The position numbers and the translations under genes are program-made. From NCBI RefSeq assembly GCF_001949145.1, contig NW_019091376.1, positions 1,976,314-2,040,313 of the forward strand: a DNA stretch of 64,000 nucleotides, in the 5' to 3' direction. Numbering within the stretch: position 1 is the first letter of the stretch; each line of letters begins with the position of its first letter. Origin of the DNA: Acanthaster planci. Lineage: Eukaryota; Echinodermata; Asteroidea; Valvatida; Acanthasteridae. The notes under the pieces are model-generated. The model did not search any database, had not been told where the DNA came from, and saw only the letters and a program-made list of their open reading frames with translations. Positions 22,205 through 35,279 of the stretch are shown one piece after another.

Positions 22205-24599
22205 GGGTATACTCCAAAGTGTACCAGTTGCAAAAACAAGCTGTGTCCACTCTCCACACATATCAGATTTGGAGACAGCCTGAGCATCCTACTAAAAATC
22301 AAACAGAACCCAATAAGAAGGCATGAGGACTGTAGAACCCACTAGGATTGGTCAGCCAGAAAAAAAGTTCTGTTTACCACTCAGGCCCTACGAAAGTCCA
22401 TCATCGGTTGTCTGATTTTGAAGATTAGAATTAACAGGCCTTGAATTTTAGATTTCTGCTAATTTTCTGTGAAGTTCATATGTGGGTGGCCCTCTTTAGA
22501 GGAAACAGATTTGCAAATTTGTTGTGGTAAACAGTAGATATTGAATTTGGTTTTATCCTCGTTCTGCTCCTACAGGAACCACACAGGCCTGGTATGGTTG
22601 GAGAGGTAAACTTCACAATCTCCTTGTGCTTCTGCATTCAGGGCCCAAATATGTTGAGTTTCCAAGCAAAAAATGCTGCTTGGTGCTAACCAAATTCACA
22701 CGCTTTACAACTGTCACCTGAATGCCAGTCACAAGAAATATCTAATGACTGAGACTGTAGCTGACTCCATCCAGATCTGCTGAGCAAATATTTGCCATGC
22801 TCAGCAATATTTGGTGCTCTATGATATAGACCTCTGTACTGATGACTGCCACACTTTGTTTACGGGAGTGCTTTCCTATGGTGTTCAGCGGACCTTTGGG
22901 CTCCCTCTGGCTCCATTGGAAAGTGTGCATGTAAACAAAGATTGAAGTCATCAGTACATAGGCCAATGACTGGTCCCCAATGTTTGAAACTGTACATGCG
23001 TAAACCTGTTGAATGCATAGGCTCAAGTGTATGTACATGTATGTGTACATTGTATGTGCATGTACATGTATATTGTCACCAAGGAACAGGCATGTCAAGT
23101 TGAGCAAAACAAACCCGTGTTGCAGTTTTTTATGTTTCTGTCTTAAATATGTGAAAACGGTTTCATTAATATGTACATTTGTACAAATGTTTGTAAATAA
23201 TCTACGTGTGTATGATAAAGAAATCAACAAGAGATGAAAAGAGAAAGCTGTTACATGATGTGCCATACACAGTACAAATGAAGTATTTTTGGCAGACTTT
23301 TTCTTTCCCGTGTTGAGAAGTATCAATTTCCATTTGAAGGAAAAGTTAGAAAAAGACGAATTCCATTAAGTAAGAATATCAAGATGTTTACGTGGCAAAA
23401 TAGTGATCTTATTTGTGAATATTTTAATGGTTTTATGGTTGAATGAATTGAATGGACACATTCCGCTGTTTTTGATATTTCTCATGGGTTGTAGGTATCA
23501 TGCTCATTCATTAGCTGCCCTAAAATATGTGGCATAAAAGTAGTAAAGCAATCAATTCAGGTTTCCCAGTGCTAAGCATACATTTATTATTAACTGAAAG
23601 GATATATGTTATCAAGTGTGATTGTTGAAAGTGCTCTTGAAATTTGGTTATGGAAGGCAGAGAAAAAAATTAGAGGCCTCAAAAGGCCACAGGCCTCAAA
23701 GCACAACGTACCCAGCACCATTTGGTTTTATAGGCTAAACAGTGAATAAACAAAGTGTGATACCGTGCGATACATGTACACATGTGGTAATGGGTTAAAT
23801 ACAATGTTTAACTTCAGCAAATTTTTCATGTACAGCCAAGATCATTTTTACTGGGAATCCATTCTTGAATTTTGGCCCCATTTTGGGAGGATGAGTGTGT
23901 TGCCTATTTTACTAGACTGGTTAGGGGTTAGTATTTCTTATAATTCCAAATGAAAAGTTGTTTAAATCAGCAAGGCAAATAAACAGTTGCATACGTTGGA
24001 TTTTTCAAGATATGTTTTGATTTGCTTCTGCCTGAATATCCCTTTTTGTCCAAGCCACGTGTATCTTTTTTCGGGGGGGGGGGAGGTTGTAGTGCTGTAA
24101 ACTGGATATTATGGGGAATGGGGAGGGGGATGTGACATGCCTGGCCATGGACATTTGAAGCTGACACTTGGGGAAATACAGATATACATCTGAAATATAT
24201 GTATTCATGCAGAATCTTACGTCAGAGAGGCATAGTTACATGTATTATGCATTTTAGAAATTGTTCTTATCTGAACATTATTAAATGTTTTGTTGGGAAG
24301 TCCAAAAAATCTTTGCAATTTTCTCACCATGAAAGTTTGTGTGTGGGGGGGATTCAACAGCCCACCCTCCCCTCAACAAGTGGATGGGATCTATACCCTT
24401 CATAATATCATTTAACGAAAGCACTCGCGCTACTTTTACTGTCAAAAACTATTTTTAAAAATCTTATCTTCTATCCACATCCCCAAAATGGTTTCAAAAT
24501 ACATGTATATGAAGGGGGACCAACCCGTTGAGAATATGCCCCCCAGGAAAGGAATCCCCTTGGTTATTAGGCCTCAGCTGGGAGTAATTTATGGTGCGC

Positions 24600-24864
24600 T
24601 GTAATCAAACATCTTTTGGCAGCGCTATAGGATCTTTGGTTGTGAGCAATAGTGACGGGGTGCTCAGTAGCACCGATAATCTTGTGCGAGGATAAATACT
24701 AGTTAGGTACGGTGTTAGTCTTTCGCAAGAGAAGTGAACGTCAACAGGGGGCGCACTTGATGACTCGTGGATGGTGTCGAATATTCTTGCAAACGTAAAT
24801 AATCCAGGACTTCAATATCCAGACATCAACGAAGTTGACCATGATGTAGCATGAGAGAGTGGAC
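24600..24864 (+). promoter_or_regulatory. TCAIM promoter region with a CTCF-consensus site
   Basis: TCAACAGGGGGCGC at 24741-24754 matches 12 of 14 positions of the CTCF core consensus CCASYAGRKGGCRS, in + orientation. It lies about 110 bp before the TCAIM ATG. No TATA box is evident. Promoter status follows from the position before coding exon 1; binding is inference. Confidence 0.5.
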
Positions 24865-27800
24865 ATGTGGGCCATTCGACTTCTTCGCCCACCATTGATC
24901 AGGTAAGTTCTATTTCACGCAGACCAAATCCCCAGGTCCCCCTGCCTATGCTTGCTTTCCCTACCCGTATATGTCCGTTGTGTTTTGCCGACCAAATTAA
25001 ATTCCCAGGTACGCTATGTACGCCGCCTGCCAGGGCTGCTCTTACTGACTTTGACATGGTTGACTTGACATTTCATTGTCATGACCCGCCTGATTGATTG
25101 TCATGGTTGGGGGATTGTGAATTTGGGGACCCCAGTTTTTAGTTATTTTTACGAATAAAAATCAACCCTGAAAAAAGTATTAGGCTACTCGGGCAATGTC
25201 TCTTGATTGCCATGTGTGGCCCTATAATAATAATTAAGCCTTTCACAAATACTGCATGGGTAATTTTGCACAATGATAGAAAGGCATTGTGGGAAGGAAA
25301 AAGGAGCAAACATTGCCCCTTTTCCTTCCCACAGTGCCTTTCTACCATTGTGCAAAATTACCCATGCAGTATTTGCAATAAAATAAGACTTATTTGGGTT
25401 GCATTTGGAAGAGTAAGGTTAAATTGGGAGAAAAATGTGACATTCTAACCTTATATTTGCCAACATGAAGAGACAGTCGTGTTGACGCACAAACATATGG
25501 CGCATTATGTGCTGTTGTGCCTAACAGACCTACACCCTCATAACTTTAAATCAATTAAACTCTCTTTTATTCATGCAAATAAGGTACATGTATTAATCAG
25601 GGAAATTCGTCCAAAACAGGAACTGGCAAACTTTTGCGGCAGGGCTTCGGCTTTTTTTGATACTCCTACTCCCCAAATGGTATCATCTCGACCAATCAGA
25701 GATCGGCTCTCTCAATAAACTTTTCAGTAACCAATCACACTTCACAGACACTTTATCTAGCACGTTATCACATTATCACCATGTTTATTTTCTGTGGAGG
25801 CATGCACACACAGTCTGTGTTGCCGTTGACTCCATAAATTCCCTCAAAGTTAAGGAAATTCAGAAAGCTTAAATCTAATTCTTCTATATGGGGAAGGGGT
25901 CCTGAAATTCACAATCCCCCATGATTGTGCATGTGCTTAGCCACAGTTGTCATGACTTTGTCCATGTCAGGCATGGATGTACCCCTATGCCCTAAACTAA
26001 CAGGTGACTAAATTAACTGTGGCCAGGGCTTGATAAAAACAGAACAAGGAGCCCTAGCACTCTTTTGTTAGCATGGGTTAACTTGGGTGAATCATTCATG
26101 GGTGAATCCTGGGGGATGGGTCTGAGGGCCTATGTTGGGCTTAACATGGATATCACTAATTTTCCTGCAGTGACATATCAGACATTAGAAAGCAAAAATG
26201 ATTAATAACATATCCAAAAAGTCAAATTTAGTAGTGAAAATATACTGAAGCATTAACTTTGAAACACAAATTTTCAGACTCATAACTAACGGGGTCTGTG
26301 CACACAGTCGTCAAGTTTATGTCCTGGCATGGAACTCTGTTTCTTCTTTCAGCTCTGAATGTAAAATACCGCAGTGAGTGTTATACTGGGCATGATGCTG
26401 CCGGTGGCAGGGAAAAGCAGGTTGGATGGGGTCAGTAGAGCTTTGCTATTGGCCAGTTTCACTGCGTGGTCATTGGTTTATCCCCTCATCTTTCCGAGTC
26501 ATTGAGCCTGTGAAGGATTTTATCAAGGAAAATAAGTCTGGGCATCATTCCCTTAACGGCTGTATGATTTGTGGTTGGCAGTCATACTTGGGTGCAGAAA
26601 AAATATATATATACATGTATATATATAACTGCTGCCCCATCCTGCATACTCCAGTGGTAAGACAAATTACCCAATTGTACCAAACACCCCTTACAACTTT
26701 GGTTGTGTATGGTTGGTAATATAAGCCATTTTTACCCTCTAGGAGTCCCTTTCTGGCCCTGCCCTTGAACCTCCAGTGTAGTTTCCTCACCAGTGCCCAG
26801 ACAGCTGAGGTCTTGAGGCCGTTCATCTTTGCTGTCCATCCGGACTTTTTCGGCCAGCATCCCAAGGAACAAGTAAGTCACCTGGAATTTTATTGGTATT
26901 TCTGTCACTGGGCCTGCATTACATTGTCTCATTGAATGATTACTTAACATAATTTTACAGTGGTGCATAACGTTGGTGTAGTGCTATATACCCATTTGAA
27001 TGAAATTTTTTTGCAAAGGCAGGTCTTGTATGACATTTTGTCTGTAAGGCAGCATGGGTAAAAAAACCCAGTCTAAGTGATCAGAAATAAAAGAGGACAC
27101 ACTAAATATTAGAGTGTTGGCATTTCAAATTATGGAAATGTAGTCAAATAGCTGTTTAAACAAGATACTAAGGTTACACCTTGAAATAAACATAAGTTGC
27201 CGTGATTGATTGGTTTAAGTGTAGCTTTTCTTCAGGTTGATGCATTCTGTATGGGTGGTCCTAAACTTTTGGAAATGACTGTTGTGTTTGTTATTCTCTG
27301 CTCCCTGAAGGCTGTGAATGAACATTCCCTTAAGCTGCTGTATGCACACTTAGAAAACATCAGAGATAAATCTGTGCAGGTGACCCCTAAGGATCTTACT
27401 TTCTACCTGCGCAATGGTGGAGGAGTACAGCCATCCAAGCAAGGTATTCATGAAGAAAGTAACAAAATGAAATGAGATTTATTTATGTGATCTTTAAATT
27501 AGTTTTAAACTCTGATCAATGCGCAGCACTGTTTTCCATGGAGGCCCTCAAATTTACAATGTGGGTCAAAGGCTCACAAGGGCACCTCAGGCAGCTGCCA
27601 AACAGCCCACATCTGCAGAGAGGAGACAGTGAGAAGCAGTAACAGTTTTAGAGGTGGTAGGTAAACCCCAGGAGAATATTCAGAGTAAAACCCACGGAAT
27701 CAGGTAGGGACTGAAAACTCAATGCACATGTAGACTGAGCCGGGAATCGAAGCCGGACGGCAGAGGTGAAAAGTGAGGAAAGAACCACTACGCCAACCTG

Positions 27801-30800
27801 ACTCACCTGGGATCTGTGCAGAGCACTTGAAGCTGTAAATATGAAAGTAATGTTTATGTCTGGATGCATGGGTTTTGAAAGGGAAAGATCAAGGAGGGGG
27901 ATGCTAGGCCTCCCTCCCTGGAAGAAATAATCCAAATTAAAATGTAAAAAAGAGAAGAAACAAGAGGAATGAGAAGAAAAAGGAAAGGATGAAAATGCCC
28001 AATTTGCTTGAAAATACCTAAAAATCTGCCTCCAACCATTAATGGTTTATCAGTTTGCTGCTGCTGAATGCTTTGCCTCCCCCACCCCCCCCTGAAAAAT
28101 TCCTGTTTATCCCCCGTGGAAAAAGTCCTGGTAATGCACACCTATGTCAAGGATATTCCTCTTATGGGTTAATTGTTGTTGTCGCTTTTGTTATTAGGTC
28201 AGTCTGTTTTTCGATCCGTCACAGTCAGCCTGTTGGCGAGAGACATCTACACAACCGTCAGCAACATCCTAGAGACGTGCAGTCTGCCAACCAACAGCCT
28301 CCAGGAGCTCTCGGCACACAGGCCCCTTCCCTTTCCCAGGCCGGTGGAATGGCACCACTCCTACTATGCCTACACCGGCAAGAAGGACCCCTATGCAGAG
28401 GTGTATGCCAAACACCAGCCAGCTAAAGATTCTCTTAGGTGGGGGCTCGGATAGCATATTTTGTACTTTGAAATCTAGAAAAACCTTGCTGTTCTGTCAA
28501 AGTTGTAGAAAGATGAAACTGCAACTAATATTGTACCAATTTTTAAAGCTAAATAAATATGGGAAATCACACAGATTGGAACAACTCGTCACGTTTGAGC
28601 AACAAGGTCGTATCTCGTGTACAAAACAAGGGAGAGTTATGACCTTGTTGCACTGACATTACAAACTGTGAACCACATTTTGAGATTAAATGACTATGTC
28701 TGATAAGCTGTCATACAACAGTTCACAACTTCTATCAATCACTGAATGTTGTTCCATCTGCAGTCCTTGGTTCTGACATGGTAGACATGCATAATGACAT
28801 TCATCTGCAAACCACTGGTCTAGTCATTCGGTATTCAAAAGTTTGGATGCCTCAAAGTCAGTCACCTTTTCAAATTGTCACATTGACATCTGCGGATGGT
28901 TGTCCCTACCTGCAGAAACTGGCTGAGGACAAACGTCTCTATAGCCAGGAAGAATGAAGAGTCCAGTCTCCCTATCCGCCAGGAGACGGAGCGTCTGAAC
29001 GAGAGTCTCCAAGAGGAACTGGGCTTGGAGGAGTTGAGGTGGATGTCTAGGTGGGACGTCAATACATTCAGGGCATGCCTTAGGTCAGTTGGAAAGCTGC
29101 ATCGGGAACACCCTGAAATCATGGACAATCTGAGAGGTGGGTAGGGGTGTAGATTGTCAAACACTGTGTCCCAGTTATTTAATCTAGCATAGCTCATAAG
29201 TCCTCAGAGTCATGCTATGTCTTGGAATCTGGTATGGACTTTTATTCATGGGTCGGCCATATTAAAAATGTAACTGTTCATTGAGAACAGAGTAGAAATG
29301 AAAGCAATAAAATGAAATTTCATGACAACTTACACCTTCCTACTCTAATGCATAAATGCACATTTGTGAGTAAACATACTAAAACATATCTTTGTGTTTT
29401 AAACTAGGTTTAGAAAAACAATGAAAGAGTGGCTTGGAACACAGGGCAATTATAAAAAAGTCTGGTGCCATCCTCATTGACAGTTTGCAATTCATAAAAC
29501 AGATTCAGGGAATAAGATAAAAAATGGAGTCCACCTGATTAAGGTCCATTTCATGCCAGTGGCTATGGATTACAATATATCATAAGGGTACCACAGTAAA
29601 CAGCCTCAGCTGTAAACAAGAATGCCTGTTTTGAACATGGCTTCTGATGAATGTTGGCATAATTGCCTTTTGTATGTTTGAGTTTCAGTTTAAATTACTC
29701 TCTTATGATGAAATATTTTCGACGTCCTCACCACTTTAAATTGCTGTTGCGTTTTATCAGGAAAGAAGTTAGTGCTCGGAAACTGGAGTGGAGTGTCAAG
29801 AGAGGGTGACGTGATGCTGTGCATTAAAAGTGTAGAACAGCAGTGGCTTGCAGTGAGTATATTCAAGGGATTCGTTCACACTTCTTAACCGTCTTTGGTG
29901 AAGCACAAATCATTTGGAAAAGAGTTGGATTGTGGATGTTAAAAGTTGGCCACTCTGCTGGCAGAACTGCTGCGTTTAGTGGCACAATTTGATTGATGTT
30001 GGCAAAAGAGGCCACAAAAGTGCTTACTGGTGTTGGGCTGTATCTGAATGATTAGGCCTCGGCTAACAAAGAAAAAAGTGCCTGTTGACTAATCCTACAG
30101 CCAGAAATTGAAGCCAAATAGTACTTGTTTGCACGCAGGATGTGCACGCATGGTAAATATCTCTTTGACAGAGAGGGCATTTTGACTTCCCAAAGTGCGT
30201 ACACACCCAAATTCGATAATGCACATGCGATTGTAGTGCTACTGCAGTAATGGGTCTTCCATGAGTTAGTCTGGAAGCTAGCAGCTTCTTGCAATCCTCA
30301 TAGAAGCATGGTCTTGTCTCTGACTATGGCCAAGTAATTTGAGCAGGTCCTTACTGATATCCCATCCCATCTACCAGCGCTTCCTTGTGTCACATGATGT
30401 CTCTGACAGTAGGCTGCGCACCGAATAAAAAATGTTGGACAAGTCAGAACAGAAACACCAAATCCCTTCATCAAAATTAGCAGCTGTTAATGTCACCCAT
30501 CTGACAGTATCTCGTTAATTTCTGCAGAGTTCCTGAGAAGCCTGCCCCAACAGATAAAAAGTTCTGGACCACTTGTCTGTAGCTGGGTGGCACAGCTTAC
30601 TTTCAGCAGGCCACAAACAGTGTGAAAATATTTGGAGAAAAGTCAAAGCAGAAACAGAAACAACTTAATCAAAATTTGCATCATTTTACATCATCTGACA
30701 GTACCCCTTTCATTTTTGCAAAGTTCCTAAGCAGCCTGCCCCAGCAGATGAAAGTCCTAGACCACCTGTCTGTGGCCGAGCAGCAGCTCTCGGATCTCCT

Positions 30801-32344
30801 CGGGGGCAGCCTGAGATTGTCCAGACGCTGCTGCCGCAACCCGATGCCAGCGCCGGCCTACTTGGGCCTGCTGCGGAAGATGATTGCAGGACTCCAGAGG
30901 TACCGCCAGACTGTGGAAGGACAGCGCGACTGCCAGAGAATCTCGAGAGGACTCCTTGCCAACGTGGAAATGAATGTTGTCAGGTAGGCAGATGCAGTGT
31001 AACCGGGTCTACCCTCATGAAATCTCAGGATGCATTATTTTTGTCTCTTCGAGGAGGTATTAAAGAGGTTCTGCACGCAGCTAGTTAGGTATATGCATAT
31101 GTTTTGCCTTTCGTAACCATAATTGGTCATTGTTTCACCTCGTGTACGTGTACACATTTAGAAAACCAACCCTGTTCCCGAAAGAAAAAGTAATCCAAAC
31201 TGACAGCTTCCAATGGAGGCCTCATTTACCCAGCTAATCTTACTTCAAAATGCATACAAATGACAAATACATGTTCAGAGATTTATCTTAATAAACTTGA
31301 TCTTGCACATCATGGAATCTATCAAAGGAACAGCACGTGAAAATCAACAGATGAGTACATCACAAGACCACAGAAATTGATGACCTCTCCAACGCACTAA
31401 CAAAAAATCCATTTCCTTGTGAAACTTCACAATTGTCTGTTCCTGTATTCCTAATTATTACAGCATAAATCTCCCGACCCATTCCAAACTACCTTATATA
31501 TGTGGATTTCCAAAGAGGGACAGTAATTTTACGTGCCTCTAACACAGTGCCTCTTACTGCTTTTCTAATCAAGTAAATGTTGAGCAACTTGTTAATCCTT
31601 TTCATTTCTTAACTGAAAGTGCATTAAGCCTTTGTGACAAGCGTATGTAGCATAATTTGGAATAAAAAAGGACCAGATATGATAGACTTGCGTTTTGGAC
31701 CACAAATAGTATGGTCTCTTCTCTCCCCTGCAGTGATTCAGGTCGGATGTATGTGTCTTCAAGAGGTGCACTTCACGTTCCTGCTTCCAGCCAACCACCA
31801 GACCTCATCAGCTTTCTCCTTGACAATGGATTCAGGGTCAAAGACCTCAAGAGGCACTACCAGAGGTAAACAAAGAGTTTTTCAGGATCTTTTTTTTTAT
31901 GTGTGAGACTTAATAATCAGCCTGACGTCACGCCAGCTCAGACATGCTCGGTAAGTGCGAGTCAGTCTATGACTGCGCTGTTAGGGTCAACCGCACAGGT
32001 GTGTGTGAATGTTCTTGAATGACCTTTGACATGCTTCTTTTTGTGCATGCAAACCAATCAAACAATTCCGTAACAGGGAAAAAAAAATTGTCTCTGTTCA
32101 TCCTCCCAGAAAACTCCTGGAAGAGATTGCTGTTGTTCAGACGTGTGTGGAGGAGCTAGACTTGGCGACTTTGACCAAAGAAGATTCTGTGTCCACTGAG
32201 GAAATGATGTTGTGCTGCAGGAGACTGATGGAGAGTCCTGCTGAGCTGGGCGCGTCGTTGCAGGACACCAGCATACTGGTCGGTCACGTCTACATGGTGC
32301 TGTGGGGTGGGGAATTGTGCATACCCTGGAATTGGAAGGACTAA
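24865..32344 (+). CDS. TCAIM: TCAIM orthologue (T-cell activation inhibitor, mitochondrial)
   Basis: Nine coding exons: 24865-24902, 26743-26872, 27311-27443, 28198-28438, 28916-29136, 29761-29852, 30724-30983, 31734-31865, 32110-32344. All introns are GT-AG and every phase agrees, giving 493 residues against about 496 in human TCAIM. The start MWAIRLLRPPLIR is Arg-rich with no acidic residue before about position 35, as in a mitochondrial presequence. Family landmarks are FAVHPDFFGQHP (exon 2), LTFYLRNGG (exon 3), the SYYAYTGKKDP block (exon 4), and the C-terminal GELCIPWNWKD, nearly identical to human. The family carries DUF4460 and DUF4461. In mammals the protein is mitochondrial and linked to T-cell activation, so an older general mitochondrial role is likely (inference). 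The exon 7 acceptor (TTTTTGCAAAG) is weak and the exon 3 donor (G|GTATTC) is unusual, but both are needed for the reading frame. Confidence 0.92.
24903..26742 (+). other. Intron 1 of TCAIM
   Basis: Bounded by a strong donor (CAG|GTAAGT) and the acceptor TTTTTACCCTCTAG. It holds a long hairpin (25246-25375) and a TATA/TACATGTATA run near 26605-26629. No extra exon is required by phase or homology. Confidence 0.6.
25246..25375. repeat. Long hairpin, about 59-bp arms, 13-base loop
   Basis: Arms 25246-25304 and 25318-25375 pair with two mismatches and one extra A. The outer end reads CAAATACTGCATGGGTAATT and the loop is AGCAAACATTGCC. It could be a foldback MITE, or a transcribed hairpin since it lies in the sense strand of TCAIM intron 1. 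No function is shown by sequence. Confidence 0.75.
27590..27806 (-). mobile_element. tRNA-derived SINE, copy 1
   Basis: Read on the minus strand, the element starts with a Pol III box A-like GGCGTAGTGGTT (27783-27794) and a box B-like GGCTTCGATTCCC (27742-27754). A body with TTTTCAGTCCCTACCTGATT then GTGGGTTTTACTC follows. A diverged copy with the same order lies at about 39990-40206. It lies in TCAIM intron 3 just after exon 3. The left edge is approximate. Confidence 0.7.
30438..30600 (+). pseudogene. Decayed tandem copy of the start of TCAIM exon 7
   Basis: This stretch in intron 6 matches 30636-30787, about 200 bp downstream, across the intron end and the first part of exon 7. Shared words are ATCTGACAGTA, AGTTCCTNAGNAGCCTGCCCC and GACCAC(T/C)TGTCTGT. 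One inserted A in the AAAAAG run shifts the frame and soon leads to a stop, so it cannot replace exon 7. Its acceptor (ATTTCTGCAG) looks better than that of the real exon. Confidence 0.72.
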
Positions 32345-32501
32345 GTTTTGTTAATCTTTGTTCATTGTTTGCTGGCTCCCCTGAAGGCCTCCTAATTGCT
32401 TCAGTGGTGCTATGAGAATCCTAACATTTATTCGATTATCAGTATTTTGATGGGCGTATTGTGTTTTTTTTGTCAGCTTAATCTGAAAAGTTGGAGAACA
32501 A

Positions 32502-32507
32502 AATAAA
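32502..32507 (+). terminator. Polyadenylation signal AATAAA of TCAIM
   Basis: AATAAA lies 158 bases after the TCAIM stop codon. A T/GT-rich stretch (CTTTATTGTGGATGTTGTGG) follows at once. This gives a short, ordinary 3' UTR. Confidence 0.6.
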
Positions 32508-35279
32508 ACTTTATTGTGGATGTTGTGGAAGCCACGTGGAAATACGTATTCAGTGAAAAGTAAAAATGGAAAAAAGACACAACAGTGTCATACCTACATC
32601 TTTCGCATTAAACAAATAATCTGTTTTTATATGATGGAAGGGTCACTATCATTTTTTTATATTCTGTTCAACAGCATTCAAGTCTTTAAGCGCTAGTTGA
32701 AGCGTGTTAGTCACATTTGTTACAAGTTTCGCACTTCAATCTTTTTTCAATTGATATTGCAACCCATCGCTTTGTGTACTTGTGAAGAGGTTTATTTTTA
32801 TGTACACCTTTTGGTTAGTTTTCAAACTATATTTCAGTTTCATTGGTTACTCATTCGTATTTTCTACTCGCTCATATGCAGTTTCTATGAAAGCAGTGTG
32901 CAGTTTATAGAATGGCTGTTGGTAACCCTCAGGTATTTTGCAAACCTTTTCTATTCTTTGTCAATTCAACGTTGCATAATGGGCAACGGTTTACATGATT
33001 CTGGAGTGTCAGTAACCCCATCCAACTAGCATAGTGTATGTGGCATCAGTTGTTGCAAACTGCATTTTGAAGTGTGAACAGTGGACTGTCTTGTAAATTC
33101 AGCGGGTGTGCACTCAAGTCCATCACAGTCAAATCTGAGCTCAGTCACAAGCAAAATTATGAGCTCATCACAAGGTGAACAGTGACAAAGACGTGCTTCT
33201 GTCACAGCTTAAGACTTGAGACTAGATTACTTGAGATTAACTTGTGGTCTTATGAGGACTTGGCTACAACAAATACTTCATTGATGAACCAGCTAAAAAG
33301 AAGAACCTGCAGTGCGTCTTCTCACTCAAGTCTAGACTCAAGTAAAGCAGAAAATGATTGTGAAGTCAGTGTGAATCCCAAACTTGAAAACAGACTAAGA
33401 CCATTTGTAAAATGGGCATTATTGTCAGTGGCTATGGCCTCCCCCTGTGGTGTGCTAGTGTGAAAAACCTGAGCCGTGATATCCAGAGTACTTGATTTAG
33501 ACATGGCTTAATAGCTTGAAGTCTGGACCGATTTTCCACTGTCTTGATTATTGTGGACATATTGCAGGTCTAGCTACACATTTAAAGCCTGTAATGTTAG
33601 ACTGACATGGATACTCTCTGTATGAGAGCCCAAGAGAAGTGTGATAGAAGTGTTTTACAATCCAGAATCTAATCTATTTCAACCAGGGTCCAAAATGTCC
33701 TCTTGGAGCTTTTGTTTTAGAATTGGATTAAAAATCCTGTCATCTGTTTAAGTTGAATTCATTTTATCTTTGGGTTCTTGAATGGACTGCAACACTTCTG
33801 GAGTAACTTCCACAATGCATTGAAGTCCTGGTAATTTTGGCTGAATCCTTTGGCAGAATACAAATGTTCATTACTTTTAGCCATGAGGCCTGAATTATGA
33901 AGAGCACAGACTACTCACTCGACTGCAAGTGGTTGAGCCGAAGGCATGTAAAGGAACCATTGACTACTTCAAGTGGTGTAGTGGAACTAGCCTCCTGAGG
34001 TAATCAAAGAACTTTTTTATGATATTAAGACAGACTTAGAGGAGGACGTTTATTCAGTGTTGTCATTGTGGACAAAAATTAGATACACAAATGTACATTT
34101 GCCACAGAGAAATATAAATATCATTAATATCATCATGTACTCCATTGATCACCGAGGGAGGCTAGTTTTATGACACTATGAGGCAGTTATTAATTGTTTT
34201 ATAACACCTCGCCTACGTATTTGGCTTGATTTAAATTGATAACTACTTTATTTAATCTATATTCATAAGTATGCATACAGTTTTTTTTAACTTCACGACC
34301 ACTTTTTCAAATTATCGAAAACTTTGAACCAGCACTTATTTGGGAGTGCTCATAGCACACATGCCCTTGTACATTATCATGGAATACCTGTTGATACGCA
34401 TGCAGTTCTTTGGTTGCTATGGGTGTAACAAATTTGTGAGTGCCATGTGATTTGCTCTTGGCCAATCAAGATACAGAATCCGTTGGTGAGGTGTTATAAT
34501 GGAATATAGCCCAATCCCAAATCTTTGACACACAAGTCATTAGATATGAATTTTAATTATAGATTTTGCCCTTACACCAACGTATATTCAACACTCTGCA
34601 TACTCATTTTGAAAAAAACTTGTGAAAAACTTCGCAAGTTTACTTGGGTCAAGTATGCATGAACGTGTAGATCTGGAAGGGGTTGATGGAACAATCTTTT
34701 TGTAACATGCTGAGAGGTTAAGGAGAGTGGTAATGAAAACCAACTTTTTCCAGCAGGCTACAGTAGTCTTTGAGGAGGCACTTGTAATGATGGGAAAGCC
34801 ATTGTTGCAGTTTAACTGCTTGGTGTTGTAAGCATGATGTGGAGCTCATTCCAATAAAACATAGCATAAATTTGATCTCATTTTATTCAGTCCCGTCATG
34901 TGTAATTTTGAATGTCATTCTGGTTACAAAATGAGCTTGAAAACAGTGCTTTGGATCTGCCAGAAATCTGAAGGGTGTACATGTATGAGAGTACATGATA
35001 CACACTTGAACATTTTGATTCCTATTGTTGGGTTGGAGGGACTCAATATTTTATGTGTGCGTTGGGTTGACAGGGGCTTATTACATAGATTTCTATTATA
35101 GACAGATTCCTTGTATCTTTAAACAAAAACATGCAATGAAGGTAGCTCAACTTGTTGTAATGCAACAAGATCTAAATACTTTCTTAGAAATACGTGTACT
35201 TTCATCCAATGTATTCATAAGGGTACTATTGGCCAAGCTTTTGACCACAGTTTGACTGAGTTTTACAGTGAAGTACCCC
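32508..35279. other. Intergenic stretch between TCAIM and the 35.3 kb promoter
   Basis: AT-rich, no coding sequence supported and no large repeat recognised. Short open frames here show no domain. Confidence 0.5.

Larger units (their letters stand above)
20567..24600. other. 3' flank and intergenic stretch before TCAIM
   Basis: No coding sequence supported. It includes a TA-bounded MITE (20721-21251), an inverted repeat (21977-22204), TACATG-type repeats near 23020-23070, and G homopolymers near 24075. I see no clear AATAAA right after the six-finger ORF; its 3' end is unresolved. Confidence 0.45.

Noticed and set aside
22742-23326. 194-codon minus-strand frame
   Set aside because: It crosses TACATG repeats and shows no domain or promoter.
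27742-27794. Functional tRNA gene on the minus strand
   Set aside because: Box A and box B are present but no full cloverleaf can be drawn, and a second copy shows that it is a SINE.
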